Below are positions 6,762-13,828 of a DNA stretch of 38,701 nucleotides, in pieces. This stretch comes from a virus. Positions within the stretch are counted from its first letter, which is position 1. Every line of letters begins with the position of its first letter. Under the pieces are notes generated by a model. The model had not been told where the DNA came from, did no database searches, and worked only from the letters and a program-made list of their open reading frames with translations. Both the position numbers and the translations under genes were made by a program. The stretch covers positions 1-38,701 of IMG/VR virus record IMGVR_UViG_3300032288_005529; one strand, given 5' to 3'.

Positions 6762-6924
6762 TTATTCAGATTTAGTGTTGATAAGTTGGTTGAATTGATC
6801 CATTTCCCCTTGAGGAACTTGATCGAGAATCTGGGGAATCAACCGATCATCGATTTCATAACATCGGTCGTTGTGTTTCAATTCCTGATAGGCATTAATA
6901 GGAATTGTAAGGTTTGATACTCAT
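6762..6924 (-). pseudogene. Small frame, start out of frame by one base
   Basis: A 52-codon open frame (ends QILDQVPQGEMDQFNQLINT, then KSE) reads well as protein but has no start codon. The only coupled ATG (6924, overlapping the previous stop as TAATG) is one base out of phase and gives MSIKPYNSY then stop. Either a frameshifted gene, or coding-like sequence created around the CRISPR-like repeat (6875-6911) that overlaps its 5' part. Confidence 0.4.
6875..6911 (-). repeat. Solitary CRISPR-repeat-like element, copy 1
   Basis: A 37-nt sequence on the minus strand. It contains the inverted repeat CAATTCCT/AGGAATTG and ends in ATTGAAAC, the 8-nt tag shape of many cyanobacterial type I-D/III repeats. 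It matches 21975-22011 at 33 of 37 positions. No spacer, second repeat or cas gene is adjacent. Sense orientation within the leftward early operon. Confidence 0.6.
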
Positions 6925-7415
6925 TACGCCGCCTCCACTTCCCAACTACGCTCAATTAGCTCGGAGTGAGCGAGGTAGAACGAACCGTGTAACGAATGGG
7001 AGTATTTAAAACCGGTGGCGGTTAGGACTTCGGTGACTGCAAAAAAGTCTTTTCGGTATTGGATGATATATCCTAATTTTGTTCCATGTTCCCACACGGC
7101 TGTTCCAAATTCTTTAGCTAATTCAACGATTTTTTCAGTGGTAGGTAGTTCGGTAGGGGATTCGGATGGGGTATTCATTTTGATTTTTTCCCAATAGTGG
7201 AAGAGTTGACTAACCGACAGCATGGTTGCTCGGTTATTAGTTAACAAAAATCGTAAAATGTCACCCTTGATTTGCACTGACTCGATGTCGGAAGCAGAAT
7301 ACTGAATTGATCCAAAGCTGTCGTAAGTTAAGATTTTGGCGATCGCTTCTTTGTCCGCTAACAAAGAATGAATCTCATGATCTACTTGATTTGTTTGGTC
7401 TATTGCTGTTATCAT
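6924..7415 (-). CDS. Hypothetical protein, first gene of the leftward early operon
   Basis: A 163-residue protein. The N-terminal half (HEIHSLLADKEAIAKILTYD) looks helical and the C-terminal half beta-rich (KLGYIIQYRKDFFAVTEVLT). No recognised family. It is the promoter-proximal gene after the operator-controlled promoter at 7504-7535, so it would be under direct control of the adjacent repressor. The 5' leader holds a hairpin at 7450-7487. Confidence 0.65.
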   Translation of the reverse strand: MITAIDQTNQVDHEIHSLLADKEAIAKILTYDSFGSIQYSASDIESVQIKGDILRFLLTNNRATMLSVSQLFHYWEKIKMNTPSESPTELPTTEKIVELAKEFGTAVWEHGTKLGYIIQYRKDFFAVTEVLTATGFKYSHSLHGSFYLAHSELIERSWEVEAA

Positions 7416-7449
7416 GGTTTTATCTGATGGGGTTTTCCCTGTGTTGTAC

Positions 7450-7487
7450 GAGCGGTTGGCACTGATTCGAGGTCTGGTGTCAGCCGC
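7450..7487 (+). promoter_or_regulatory. Leader hairpin upstream of gene 6924-7415
   Basis: Arms 7450-7461 and 7476-7487 form a 12-bp stem on the plus strand (two G-U pairs), then TTTTGGTTTTG. Read leftward, the 5' end of this leader carries AAAAGCGGCTGAC, like AAAAGGGGCTGAC in the leader of gene 706-912. Either a plus-strand terminator or a shared leader structure. Confidence 0.4.
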
Positions 7488-7503
7488 TTTTGGTTTTGTA
7501 TCT

Positions 7504-7535
7504 ACAATCTTATAATCCGGTTATAAGATTGTCAA
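7504..7535 (-). promoter_or_regulatory. Early leftward promoter with operator O1
   Basis: A perfect 12-bp inverted repeat (7504-7515 / 7521-7532). Its core is TCTTATA, 7-bp spacer, TATAAGA (7508-7528), identical in geometry to O2. On the minus strand TTGACA (7530-7535) is a consensus -35, with TAAGAT 17 bp downstream as -10. The operator therefore fills the space between -35 and -10, where a bound repressor would block RNA polymerase. Confidence 0.8.
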
Positions 7536-7543
7536 GGGGTATT

Positions 7544-7804
7544 TCAAAAATTTTTCACGACCACAGACGGGAAAACCGAGGTAACGTCACAACCAAGATT
7601 AGACAACAGAGTATCTAACTTCTCGCGGCTTACGGCTTCAACGGCTCCAAACTCTAACTTGATAATAGTAGGCTCGGAAACAATCCCACCAGTCAACTCA
7701 GCCAACTGTCGTCGCGATAATTTTTTGGAGTTTCTGATACTCTTCAAGGTTGTTCCGGCTTTCTTATCCCATGCAATCAACAAGACCCGACTATAGGGAA
7801 CCAT
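7544..7804 (-). CDS. XRE-family phage repressor-like regulator
   Basis: An 86-residue protein when started at ATG 7804, downstream of the promoter at 7838-7878 and preceded by GGAAAG; an upstream TTG at 7942 is spurious. TLKSIRNSKKLSRRQLAELT with EPTIIKLEFG is the helix-turn-helix core of XRE/Cro/CI-type proteins. Flanked by two 21-bp operators of the same sequence class: one in its own promoter (O2) and one in the promoter of the leftward operon (O1). This is the arrangement expected of an autoregulated lysogeny repressor. Confidence 0.8.
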   Translation of the reverse strand: MVPYSRVLLIAWDKKAGTTLKSIRNSKKLSRRQLAELTGGIVSEPTIIKLEFGAVEAVSREKLDTLLSNLGCDVTSVFPSVVVKNF

Positions 7805-7837
7805 AATCTTTCCATCTCCATCTCCATTCTTATCTCT

Positions 7838-7878
7838 TCTTATATTGACATTATAAGATTCTTGATTTACCATAACAA
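7838..7878 (-). promoter_or_regulatory. Repressor promoter with operator O2
   Basis: On the minus strand TTGTTA (7873-7878), 17-bp spacer, TATAAT (7850-7855). The -10 lies inside the operator TCTTATA, 7-bp spacer, TATAAGA (7838-7858). Same half-sites and spacing as O1, so autoregulation is likely. Confidence 0.78.
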
Positions 7879-8288
7879 TAGTCTCGGAATTTGGCAAGAC
7901 GTTTTTGCCGAAACACACACCCTCTAGTCCTAGCAAGCACAAGGGGATTCGGTTTTTGGCTTGAGCATTGCTGAAATCTTAGAGAAAAAAAGCTACTTTT
8001 ACGAGAATTGCTTAATAAGTAATCTCACGGAGTTACGCTTGGAAACCTTTTGAAGTGGAGGATGTAGCGATGCGATAGGGATAAACCAAGAATTTGTTTG
8101 TTGTTCAAAAAGTTAGGGAGAAAGGTTAAAAACCCTTCCCCTGGCTTTCTTAAAAAAGTTTTCTCAAGTATTGCATTGATTTTTCTGAATCAATAACACC
8201 CATAACCCCTAATGGGTGTCACCCCTCACTCGTAAAAATGCCCATACAACCTGTTGCACCCAGGTTGTGCCTTTCGATTTGAAACACC
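7879..8288. other. Non-coding regulatory gap before the rightward operon
   Basis: No convincing gene. It holds a 20-bp interrupted palindrome, ATTGATT / AATCAAT (8175-8194). It also holds two hairpins in the leader of the rightward operon: ACACCCAT with ATGGGTGT (8196-8219) and CAACCTG with CAGGTTG (8247-8267). A rightward early promoter is expected here, but I see no strong -35/-10 pair. Confidence 0.4.
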
Positions 8289-8480
8289 ATGACCAAATCA
8301 ACGATGACACCAGCATTGATAACCCTTTTTGGGTTGCTTTTGATTCTTCTAATTCAGGTGAGTAGCCTGTGCCTGTTGATCCACTTCGCCATGTTCTCGG
8401 AACGTGGATCGGGAAGAATCACGGCTAAAACTGAAACAACTGAAGCCCCCTCCCCTGGGGATGGCAGAAGAGATGCCTAA
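8289..8480 (+). CDS. Small membrane protein
   Basis: A 63-residue protein with a long hydrophobic segment at about residues 8-36 (ALITLFGLLLILLIQVSSLC, then LLIHFAMF) followed by a polar tail. The 3' end overlaps the next gene. Start ATG 8289; no clear ribosome-binding site. One membrane pass, no family. Could be a chance frame, but the hydrophobic profile and position at the operon head favour a real gene. Confidence 0.45.
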   Translation: MTKSTMTPALITLFGLLLILLIQVSSLCLLIHFAMFSERGSGRITAKTETTEAPSPGDGRRDA

Positions 8481-8805
8481 TCCTAATTACAGGCTCTTAA
8501 ACCTCCGACGTGACTTGGAACGACGGAATCTAAGCCAACTCAAACAACTAGCAAAAAAACAAGAATTGGGTGTTAAGGATGCGGCGGCAATAGGGAGTGC
8601 CCAACGCCGATCTACTTGGATTAAATTGCTGATTCGGAACGCACCGCAGCAACAACCTCAACCGGAAAAGCCTAAACCGGAAAAGCCTAAACCGGAAGTT
8701 AAAAAACACAAACAACCCGCAATCAAGCAAAGAACTGTCTACGGGTTGAGACGGCTTCCTGTAATTAAAACAACTGTTTACTCCTATGGGGGAGTTAAAT
8801 CATGA
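8461..8805 (+). CDS. Hypothetical basic protein with Pro-Glu-Lys repeat
   Basis: About 114 residues from ATG 8461 (alternative ATG 8473 or GTG 8404). The N-terminal part (RRNLSQLKQLAKKQELGVKD) resembles a SAP/Rho-N-like helix pair that binds nucleic acid. A linker of tandem PEKPK units (DNA repeat around 8665-8700) and a basic C-terminus follow. Stop and next start overlap as ATGA. Function unknown; likely DNA-associated given its place in the replication operon. Confidence 0.6.
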   Translation: MAEEMPNPNYRLLNLRRDLERRNLSQLKQLAKKQELGVKDAAAIGSAQRRSTWIKLLIRNAPQQQPQPEKPKPEKPKPEVKKHKQPAIKQRTVYGLRRLPVIKTTVYSYGGVKS

Positions 8806-9080
8806 AAATCGAAATACCACTTTTTCTGGATGATATGCCTCTATCTCCAGAAGCATTTAGGGTCTATTTTGCGATCGCTCGAAGCATGGCGGAGTTTGAG
8901 GAATTTCCGTCAATCGAGGGTATCACCGCCCGGTGCTTCGGGAAGAAATACGCATTGGGCCGGACGCATACAACCTTGGCCCTGACTGAGTTAATCAAGC
9001 GGAATTTAATCAAGGGCGAACCCGGTAGCTACCAAATCACGCAGCCTGAAGAGTGGAAGATTCCGGGGGGTGTGGCGTGA
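8802..9080 (+). CDS. Winged-helix-like replication-operon protein
   Basis: A 92-residue protein. LSPEAFRVYFAIARSMAEFE is followed by a recognition-helix-like TTLALTELIKRNLIKGEPGS and a wing, as in phage replication/primosome winged-helix proteins. Overlaps both neighbours by four bases (ATGA upstream, GTGA downstream). Probably a DNA-binding accessory of replication initiation; inferred. Confidence 0.6.
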   Translation: MKIEIPLFLDDMPLSPEAFRVYFAIARSMAEFEEFPSIEGITARCFGKKYALGRTHTTLALTELIKRNLIKGEPGSYQITQPEEWKIPGGVA

Positions 9081-9442
9081 AAGTCGTCAGAAGTAAAACC
9101 CCATCAATTGAAGGTATTCTGTCCAATTCAATCTTAAGTTTTAAAGCAACGGGGTTGTTGTTGGTTGTTTTAAGTCAACAAGACCATGAAGGATTGGACT
9201 TTAAATTTTTACGAGACGTTAAAAACGATGGCTCTCTTTCAGTTTTAAGTGGATTGTCTGAGCTTGAGAGAGAGGGTTATTTACTTTACTTCCGATGGAG
9301 AGACGGACAGGGAAGATGGGAGTCTGAATATGTTTTCTTTGAGACTCCCCAACTTAGGGACGAATACCTCCGAATGCTTTCGGGCGAGGAAAAGCAACGC
9401 CTTTCAGTTATTAGCAAACCCACCAAAAGAGGTGCAGCATGA
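9077..9442 (+). CDS. Winged-helix-like protein
   Basis: 121 residues from GTG 9077, whose TG is shared with the previous stop (GTGA). SILSFKATGLLLVVLSQQDH and SVLSGLSELEREGYLLYFRW fit a winged-helix of the DnaD/replication-initiator class often found upstream of phage initiators. Overlaps the next gene by four bases. Not assigned to a named family. Confidence 0.6.
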   Translation: MKVVRSKTPSIEGILSNSILSFKATGLLLVVLSQQDHEGLDFKFLRDVKNDGSLSVLSGLSELEREGYLLYFRWRDGQGRWESEYVFFETPQLRDEYLRMLSGEEKQRLSVISKPTKRGAA

Positions 9443-10644
9443 AACCCTCTATTCTAGCTGCTTTTACAGAAGCAATACCCTATATCCCTGGACTGAGACA
9501 ACAAACAGGGAGTGTAGTCTCAGCAATCCTTATGATGCAACTTGAATATCGTTTTGCCAAGTATCCAGAAGGATTTTATAAGTTTTTGGAGCCACCTCAA
9601 AATGGACATCAAGACTACAGAGATGGGGACAGTTGGGTTGAAGAATTGGCTTTTTCCAAGGATGAGTTTAGAACGGCGTTTGACAAAATTGGAGTCCGTT
9701 ACAGTTCTAAGTCTCAATACGAAGAAGCCAAGGTTAAAGGATCAGAGTTTGGGGAAGGCTACTATTGCTCTTACCTTGATCGTCAATTGGGTCTGACTTT
9801 CTATTTCCGCAATCACGACAAGGTAAACAACCTGGTTTCTCGTGTCGAACCAAGTCAAAAATCGATGGGGTTCCGCCCTCGAAAATCCAGAAATCAACCA
9901 TCAGAAGTTGGATTACGGGAAATCGGGAATCCCAATTTACGGGAAATCGGGAATCCCAATCTCTGTAAATCGGGAATCCCAATCTCTGTAAATCGGGAAT
10001 CCCAATTTACCGATCCTTATATAGATATTTCAGAAAAGACTTCAGAAAAGACTTCAGAAAAGATCCCCCCTACCCCCCAAGGGGGAACCGGACTTTTCTC
10101 TCAAGAAGGGGAAAAGTCAACAGGAGAGGAAGACCGCAACCGCAAGATAGTTGAACCTCCTCAAGTCTTAAAACAGGACTTACCTGAACAAATCAAGTCT
10201 TCTTCCGGTGATCAGACTTCCCCCGCGCCGACACCAATTTTTAGTGTCCACAAGAAGGAACATCAGGATCGGATTGTGGCGGTATACCAATCCAACAAAC
10301 CCGCCGCGTGGTTGCCCGTTAATAACCTCCACAGGGATATCAGAGTGATGGTGGATAGCCTTTTATCCTCTGAGAACTTTCAAGGCGATTTAGAGGCATT
10401 TTTGACGCGCTTAGAGAATGCGCTGAAAGAAATCAATGATCCAACTACCAAGTTCGGCTGGTTCCGTAATCAAGGAAATCTGGGACTGAGAACCCTACTA
10501 TCCAATTACGGTCGGCATTTGATGGAGATTTCCGATCGCTTTCTTGAGCGACAAAAACCACAAGTTCAATCCAACACGCTCCCCGATTGGGCCTTAGAAG
10601 CTCAAAGGGAAATTGAAGCCAGACAACTCAAAAAGGCAGGTTAA
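9439..10644 (+). CDS. Replication initiator-like protein carrying internal iterons
   Basis: A 401-residue protein. The N-terminal domain (residues 1-135, beginning MKPSILAAFTEAIPYIPGLR) looks like a winged-helix replication protein. The middle (about 150-260) is low complexity and encoded by the iterons (REIGNPNL repeated) and the SEKT repeats. A helical C-terminal domain (about 285-380) follows. Position before a loader-like gene and DnaB matches lambda O or phage DnaD-like initiators, and the origin-like repeats lie inside the gene as in lambda O. I infer initiator function from this layout; no diagnostic motif is visible. Confidence 0.65.
   Translation: MKPSILAAFTEAIPYIPGLRQQTGSVVSAILMMQLEYRFAKYPEGFYKFLEPPQNGHQDYRDGDSWVEELAFSKDEFRTAFDKIGVRYSSKSQYEEAKVKGSEFGEGYYCSYLDRQLGLTFYFRNHDKVNNLVSRVEPSQKSMGFRPRKSRNQPSEVGLREIGNPNLREIGNPNLCKSGIPISVNRESQFTDPYIDISEKTSEKTSEKIPPTPQGGTGLFSQEGEKSTGEEDRNRKIVEPPQVLKQDLPEQIKSSSGDQTSPAPTPIFSVHKKEHQDRIVAVYQSNKPAAWLPVNNLHRDIRVMVDSLLSSENFQGDLEAFLTRLENALKEINDPTTKFGWFRNQGNLGLRTLLSNYGRHLMEISDRFLERQKPQVQSNTLPDWALEAQREIEARQLKKAG
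9920..10064. repeat. Candidate replication origin: four iterons plus three 12-mers
   Basis: Four identical 17-bp iterons AAATCGGGAATCCCAAT start at 9920, 9944, 9967 and 9990 (spacing 24, 23, 23). An A/T-rich stretch and three tandem 12-mers TTCAGAAAAGAC (10029-10064; last base differs in the third) follow. Iterons next to direct repeats in an A/T-rich zone is the layout of lambda ori and of many plasmid origins: initiator binding sites plus an unwinding element. Confidence 0.7.
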
Positions 10645-10646
10645 AA

Positions 10647-11006
10647 ATGGACATCAACATCTTGACTAAAAACATCCAAGACCTTCAGGCACACTTCACA
10701 AAACTGCAAAACTTATCCCCCCGAACCCTAAAAGCGTGGTGTGTCCACTTCAGCGAAAATCTCACAGAAATCCAACTAGAGCGAGCCGTTGACGCGGCAT
10801 TGGTTAAGTATGGCTGTGATCACGACCTATCAGCGCAGCAATTAGTCGAGTTAGGGCGAGGAGCTCCATCGGAGCAAAAAGAATTCAAGCCAGAAGTAAT
10901 CGAGGTGGGAATTTCACCCGAACAAGCCGCCAAGAATAAAGCACTTCTGAACGAATTGATCGCCACACATATTAAAAAATCATTAAACGGAGCCGTTAAC
11001 AAATGA
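10647..11006 (+). CDS. Candidate helicase loader
   Basis: A 119-residue helical protein. LKAWCVHFSENLTEIQLERA followed by VDAALVKYG and a disordered tail resembles the small loader/inhibitor proteins (G39P type) placed just upstream of phage DnaB helicases. Stop and the next start overlap as ATGA. Function inferred from size, shape and position between initiator and helicase. Confidence 0.55.
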   Translation: MDINILTKNIQDLQAHFTKLQNLSPRTLKAWCVHFSENLTEIQLERAVDAALVKYGCDHDLSAQQLVELGRGAPSEQKEFKPEVIEVGISPEQAAKNKALLNELIATHIKKSLNGAVNK

Positions 11007-12310
11007 TTAACCTGCAAAACATAGAAGCGGAAGAAGCGGTTTTAGGGGGAATTCTTCTCGATCCAGAAGCTATTAGCCGGGTGGCTGAAACATTACAACC
11101 CGAATCCTTTTCTCTCAGACAACACCAAATGATTTTCAAAGCAGGATTAGCCCTGCATTCTCAAGGTAAACCTACCGATTTAATGACCGTTTCCTCTTGG
11201 TTAGCGGATCAAAAATTGCTAGAGCAAGCGGGCGGACAATTAAAATTAGTTCAATTGATCGGCGGTACTGTTTCCGCTACCAATATCGATCAATACGGGT
11301 TATTGATTTCTGACAAACAAGTCAGAAGAGACTTAATTAAATCTGCTTACAAAATTATTGAACTGGCAGAAGATACAAGCCAAGATTTAGAGACGATTCT
11401 CCAGAAATCTGAGGAGCAAATAGCCAGTATTTCTCAGGCCAGATCTGAACAGGATTTAGTCCCGATTGGCGAAACCTTGATCGACACTTTTCAGGAGATT
11501 GAGGATCGGAGTACGGGAGCTATTCCCCCTGGTATTCCCTGCGGCTTCTATGATTTGGATGCGATGACAGGAGGTTTCCAACGTTCGGACTTGATAATCG
11601 TGGCGGGAAGACCGTCAATGGGCAAGTCCAGTCTAGCGGTGAATTTTGGATATGCGATCGCTAAAAAAAGATTGCCCGTTGCAATCTTCAGTTTAGAAAT
11701 GTCCAACGGGCAATTAGTTCAACGGATGTTATCGAGTGAAGCAAAAATTGAAACTAACCGCATTCGTTCAGGTCAAATTCGAGAGTCCGAGTGGGAGCCT
11801 CTGACCGAAGCTATTAGCAACTTAGCTGAATTGCCAATTTACATTGATGATTCAAGCAATCCCAGTGTTGGCGAAATAAAGAAAAAAGCCAAAAAAGTAC
11901 AGATTGAAAATGGTGGAAAACTGGGATTAATTTTGATTGATTACCTGCAATTAATGGAGGGAGGAAGCGATAACCGGGTGCAGGAATTATCAAGAATTAC
12001 ACGCGGGTTAAAAGGGTTGGCAAAAGAGTTGGACGTACCTGTTATTGCACTATCTCAATTAAGTCGAAGCGTTGAACAACGCACTAACAAGCGCCCAATA
12101 TTATCAGACTTGAGAGAATCGGGAAGTGTCGAGCAGGATGCGGATTTAGTGATGATGATTTATCGAGATGACTACTATAATCCCGACACTTCAGATCGAG
12201 GGATTGCGGAAATCATTCTAGCCAAACACCGGAACGGCCCCACCGGAACCGTCAAACTTTTATTTGATAACCAGTTCACCCAGTTCAAAAATTTAGCGAG
12301 ATCTAATTAA
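11003..12310 (+). CDS. dnaB: Replicative DNA helicase, DnaB family
   Basis: A 435-residue ring helicase that unwinds DNA at the phage fork. The N-terminal domain (NIEAEEAVLGGILLDPEAIS, residues 5-24) is the usual primase-interacting part. The RecA-type domain has Walker A AGRPSMGKSS (about 201-210), SLEMS (230-234) and Walker B LILIDYLQLM (about 309-318). DLRESGSVEQDADLVMMIYR, with the sensor/arginine-finger region, follows. Full normal length. Part of a tightly overlapping operon. Confidence 0.95.
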   Translation: MINLQNIEAEEAVLGGILLDPEAISRVAETLQPESFSLRQHQMIFKAGLALHSQGKPTDLMTVSSWLADQKLLEQAGGQLKLVQLIGGTVSATNIDQYGLLISDKQVRRDLIKSAYKIIELAEDTSQDLETILQKSEEQIASISQARSEQDLVPIGETLIDTFQEIEDRSTGAIPPGIPCGFYDLDAMTGGFQRSDLIIVAGRPSMGKSSLAVNFGYAIAKKRLPVAIFSLEMSNGQLVQRMLSSEAKIETNRIRSGQIRESEWEPLTEAISNLAELPIYIDDSSNPSVGEIKKKAKKVQIENGGKLGLILIDYLQLMEGGSDNRVQELSRITRGLKGLAKELDVPVIALSQLSRSVEQRTNKRPILSDLRESGSVEQDADLVMMIYRDDYYNPDTSDRGIAEIILAKHRNGPTGTVKLLFDNQFTQFKNLARSN

Positions 12311-12525
12311 TGAACACCAAAACTTTACAGCCTGATTTTGGCAGAACAATAACAGAACACAGACGAAAATCAAGACTTTCTCAAAGGCAAATTGTAGAAA
12401 TCTTGCAACAAAAAGGGATCGAAATTACCTGGCAGCAATACTCAAAAATTGAAAACAATCGACTTCTTCCTAGTCAAGATTTAATCGATTCCCTCTCAGA
12501 AATTCTTAGTATTAACAAGGATTAA
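12310..12525 (+). CDS. XRE-type helix-turn-helix protein
   Basis: A 71-residue protein. TITEHRRKSRLSQRQIVEIL and ITWQQYSKIENNRLLPSQDL form a canonical Cro/C1 helix-turn-helix, similar in size to Cro or to MTase control proteins. The start overlaps the DnaB stop as TAATG. It may control the downstream methylase part of the operon. Confidence 0.75.
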   Translation: MNTKTLQPDFGRTITEHRRKSRLSQRQIVEILQQKGIEITWQQYSKIENNRLLPSQDLIDSLSEILSINKD

Positions 12526-12526
12526 A

Positions 12527-12817
12527 ATGCCACAGCATCAGCTTTATGGACTCAGAGGAAAAGCCTACGTCGCCAAATATAAGCGACTTTACGAAGAATT
12601 AAAGGACACAATTGAACAGGACGTTAACAAGGTTAAAACTGAAACCGGAAAATTCAACTTTAATGACTTTGGAGCTTTGTGTATGAAATATCGAATCCCT
12701 GCGTCGGCGATGGATCAATATTTAACTGAAATTCTCCCGAATTGGGGACATGAATATGCGATCAGAAGTCACCGCATAAAACTCAGAGATATTGGAATTG
12801 TTTGGAGTGACGACTAA
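12527..12817 (+). CDS. Hypothetical protein, 96 aa
   Basis: Mostly helical, basic N-terminus (MPQHQLYGLRGKAYVAKYKR). AAGGA precedes the ATG. Overlaps the next gene by one base. No recognised domain; its position among several small DNA-binding proteins suggests a regulatory or replication role. Confidence 0.6.
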   Translation: MPQHQLYGLRGKAYVAKYKRLYEELKDTIEQDVNKVKTETGKFNFNDFGALCMKYRIPASAMDQYLTEILPNWGHEYAIRSHRIKLRDIGIVWSDD

Positions 12818-13257
12818 TGGACAAGCTTGGATGGGAAGATTTAGGAAGTATTATCAATTGGTTCTACGAACAACAAAAACAAGGTAAAACTTCCTTTAAA
12901 GTTCAGGAAATGCGGGACAAATTTAAGCTTAATATCGCAAACGCAAACACCCGAATAAAACGGCTTCTTAAGTTTGAAATCATTAAGCCATTGACTTACG
13001 GGAGATACGAAACAAACCCTTTATCACCTGAAAGAATCCAGGAGATTAAAGACAAAATCATCCCCCCTAATCCCATTTTTAAAACCTATTATTTCAGGGG
13101 AAGACAGCATACCGTCGAATGGATTTACCAAAAGTGTAATCCCCCGATGTCCCTCCAATATTTTGCTCAAAGACTTCAACGGGGATGGTCACTTAAAAAA
13201 GCATTAGAAACGCCAACTAGAAAATACAAAGAGAGGACAATTAATCATGACAGGTAG
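12817..13257 (+). CDS. Winged-helix-like protein
   Basis: A 146-residue protein. SFKVQEMRDKFKLNIANANT followed by RIKRLLKFEIIKPL fits a winged helix. The C-terminal part (RGWSLKKALETPTRKYKERT) has the look of the short motif seen in HNH/NUMOD-type DNA-binding modules. Overlaps the next gene by 11 bases. Function unknown. Confidence 0.6.
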   Translation: MDKLGWEDLGSIINWFYEQQKQGKTSFKVQEMRDKFKLNIANANTRIKRLLKFEIIKPLTYGRYETNPLSPERIQEIKDKIIPPNPIFKTYYFRGRQHTVEWIYQKCNPPMSLQYFAQRLQRGWSLKKALETPTRKYKERTINHDR

Positions 13258-13828
13258 AGGTAGACCCTGGACAGATAAAGAAATTGAAAGACTGCTTATC
13301 CTAAGAAATGAGGGATTAGCATTTTGTCAAATTGCTAAAAAACTAGGAAGACCCATTTCGTCAACCAAGGGGAAATATCACAATATTAAAAACGTCAAAG
13401 TCTCCGATAACCCGAAGCGTGATTGGTCGAGCGAAGAGATTGAGTTGTTAGTAGCTTTGTCCGAAACTTTACCCCGGACAAAATTATTAATAGCTTACAA
13501 CAATGCGGCTGTTAGCAATGGGTTTGTTAAGCGTTCGATTCCCTCTATTCGGAAGCAATTACACAAGCTCGGACAAAGCATGAAACCTCAAATGGGTTGG
13601 TATACTATTGAATCAATTTCAATAGGACTAGGATTCTCTCGACACAAAGTCAAAAGTTGGGTGAATACCGGAAAAATCAAAACCCACAACGAGGGAAAGC
13701 ACACTTATATTCGCACTAGCGATTTAATTAAATTCATTGTGGATCATCCCACTTGTATCCTCAATATTTGTGAAGATGGCTTGCAGTGGTTCTTAGCTCT
13801 TTTGAAAGAAGAAAGGGAGGCTAAATAA
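13247..13828 (+). CDS. SANT/Myb-like plus MerR-like DNA-binding protein
   Basis: A 193-residue protein with two tandem SANT/Myb-type helices in the first 100 residues (PWTDKEIERLLILRNEG; DWSSEEIELLVALSETLP). A second helix-turn-helix near 115-160 (YTIESISIGLGFSRHKVKSW) is typical of MerR/excisionase folds. Multi-module DNA binding is likely. Stop overlaps the methylase start as TAATG. Confidence 0.65.
   Translation: MTGRGRPWTDKEIERLLILRNEGLAFCQIAKKLGRPISSTKGKYHNIKNVKVSDNPKRDWSSEEIELLVALSETLPRTKLLIAYNNAAVSNGFVKRSIPSIRKQLHKLGQSMKPQMGWYTIESISIGLGFSRHKVKSWVNTGKIKTHNEGKHTYIRTSDLIKFIVDHPTCILNICEDGLQWFLALLKEEREAK

Noticed and set aside
9249-9982. Frames overlapping the replication genes on both strands
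   Set aside because: Shadows of the tightly overlapping winged-helix and initiator genes, lacking ribosome sites.
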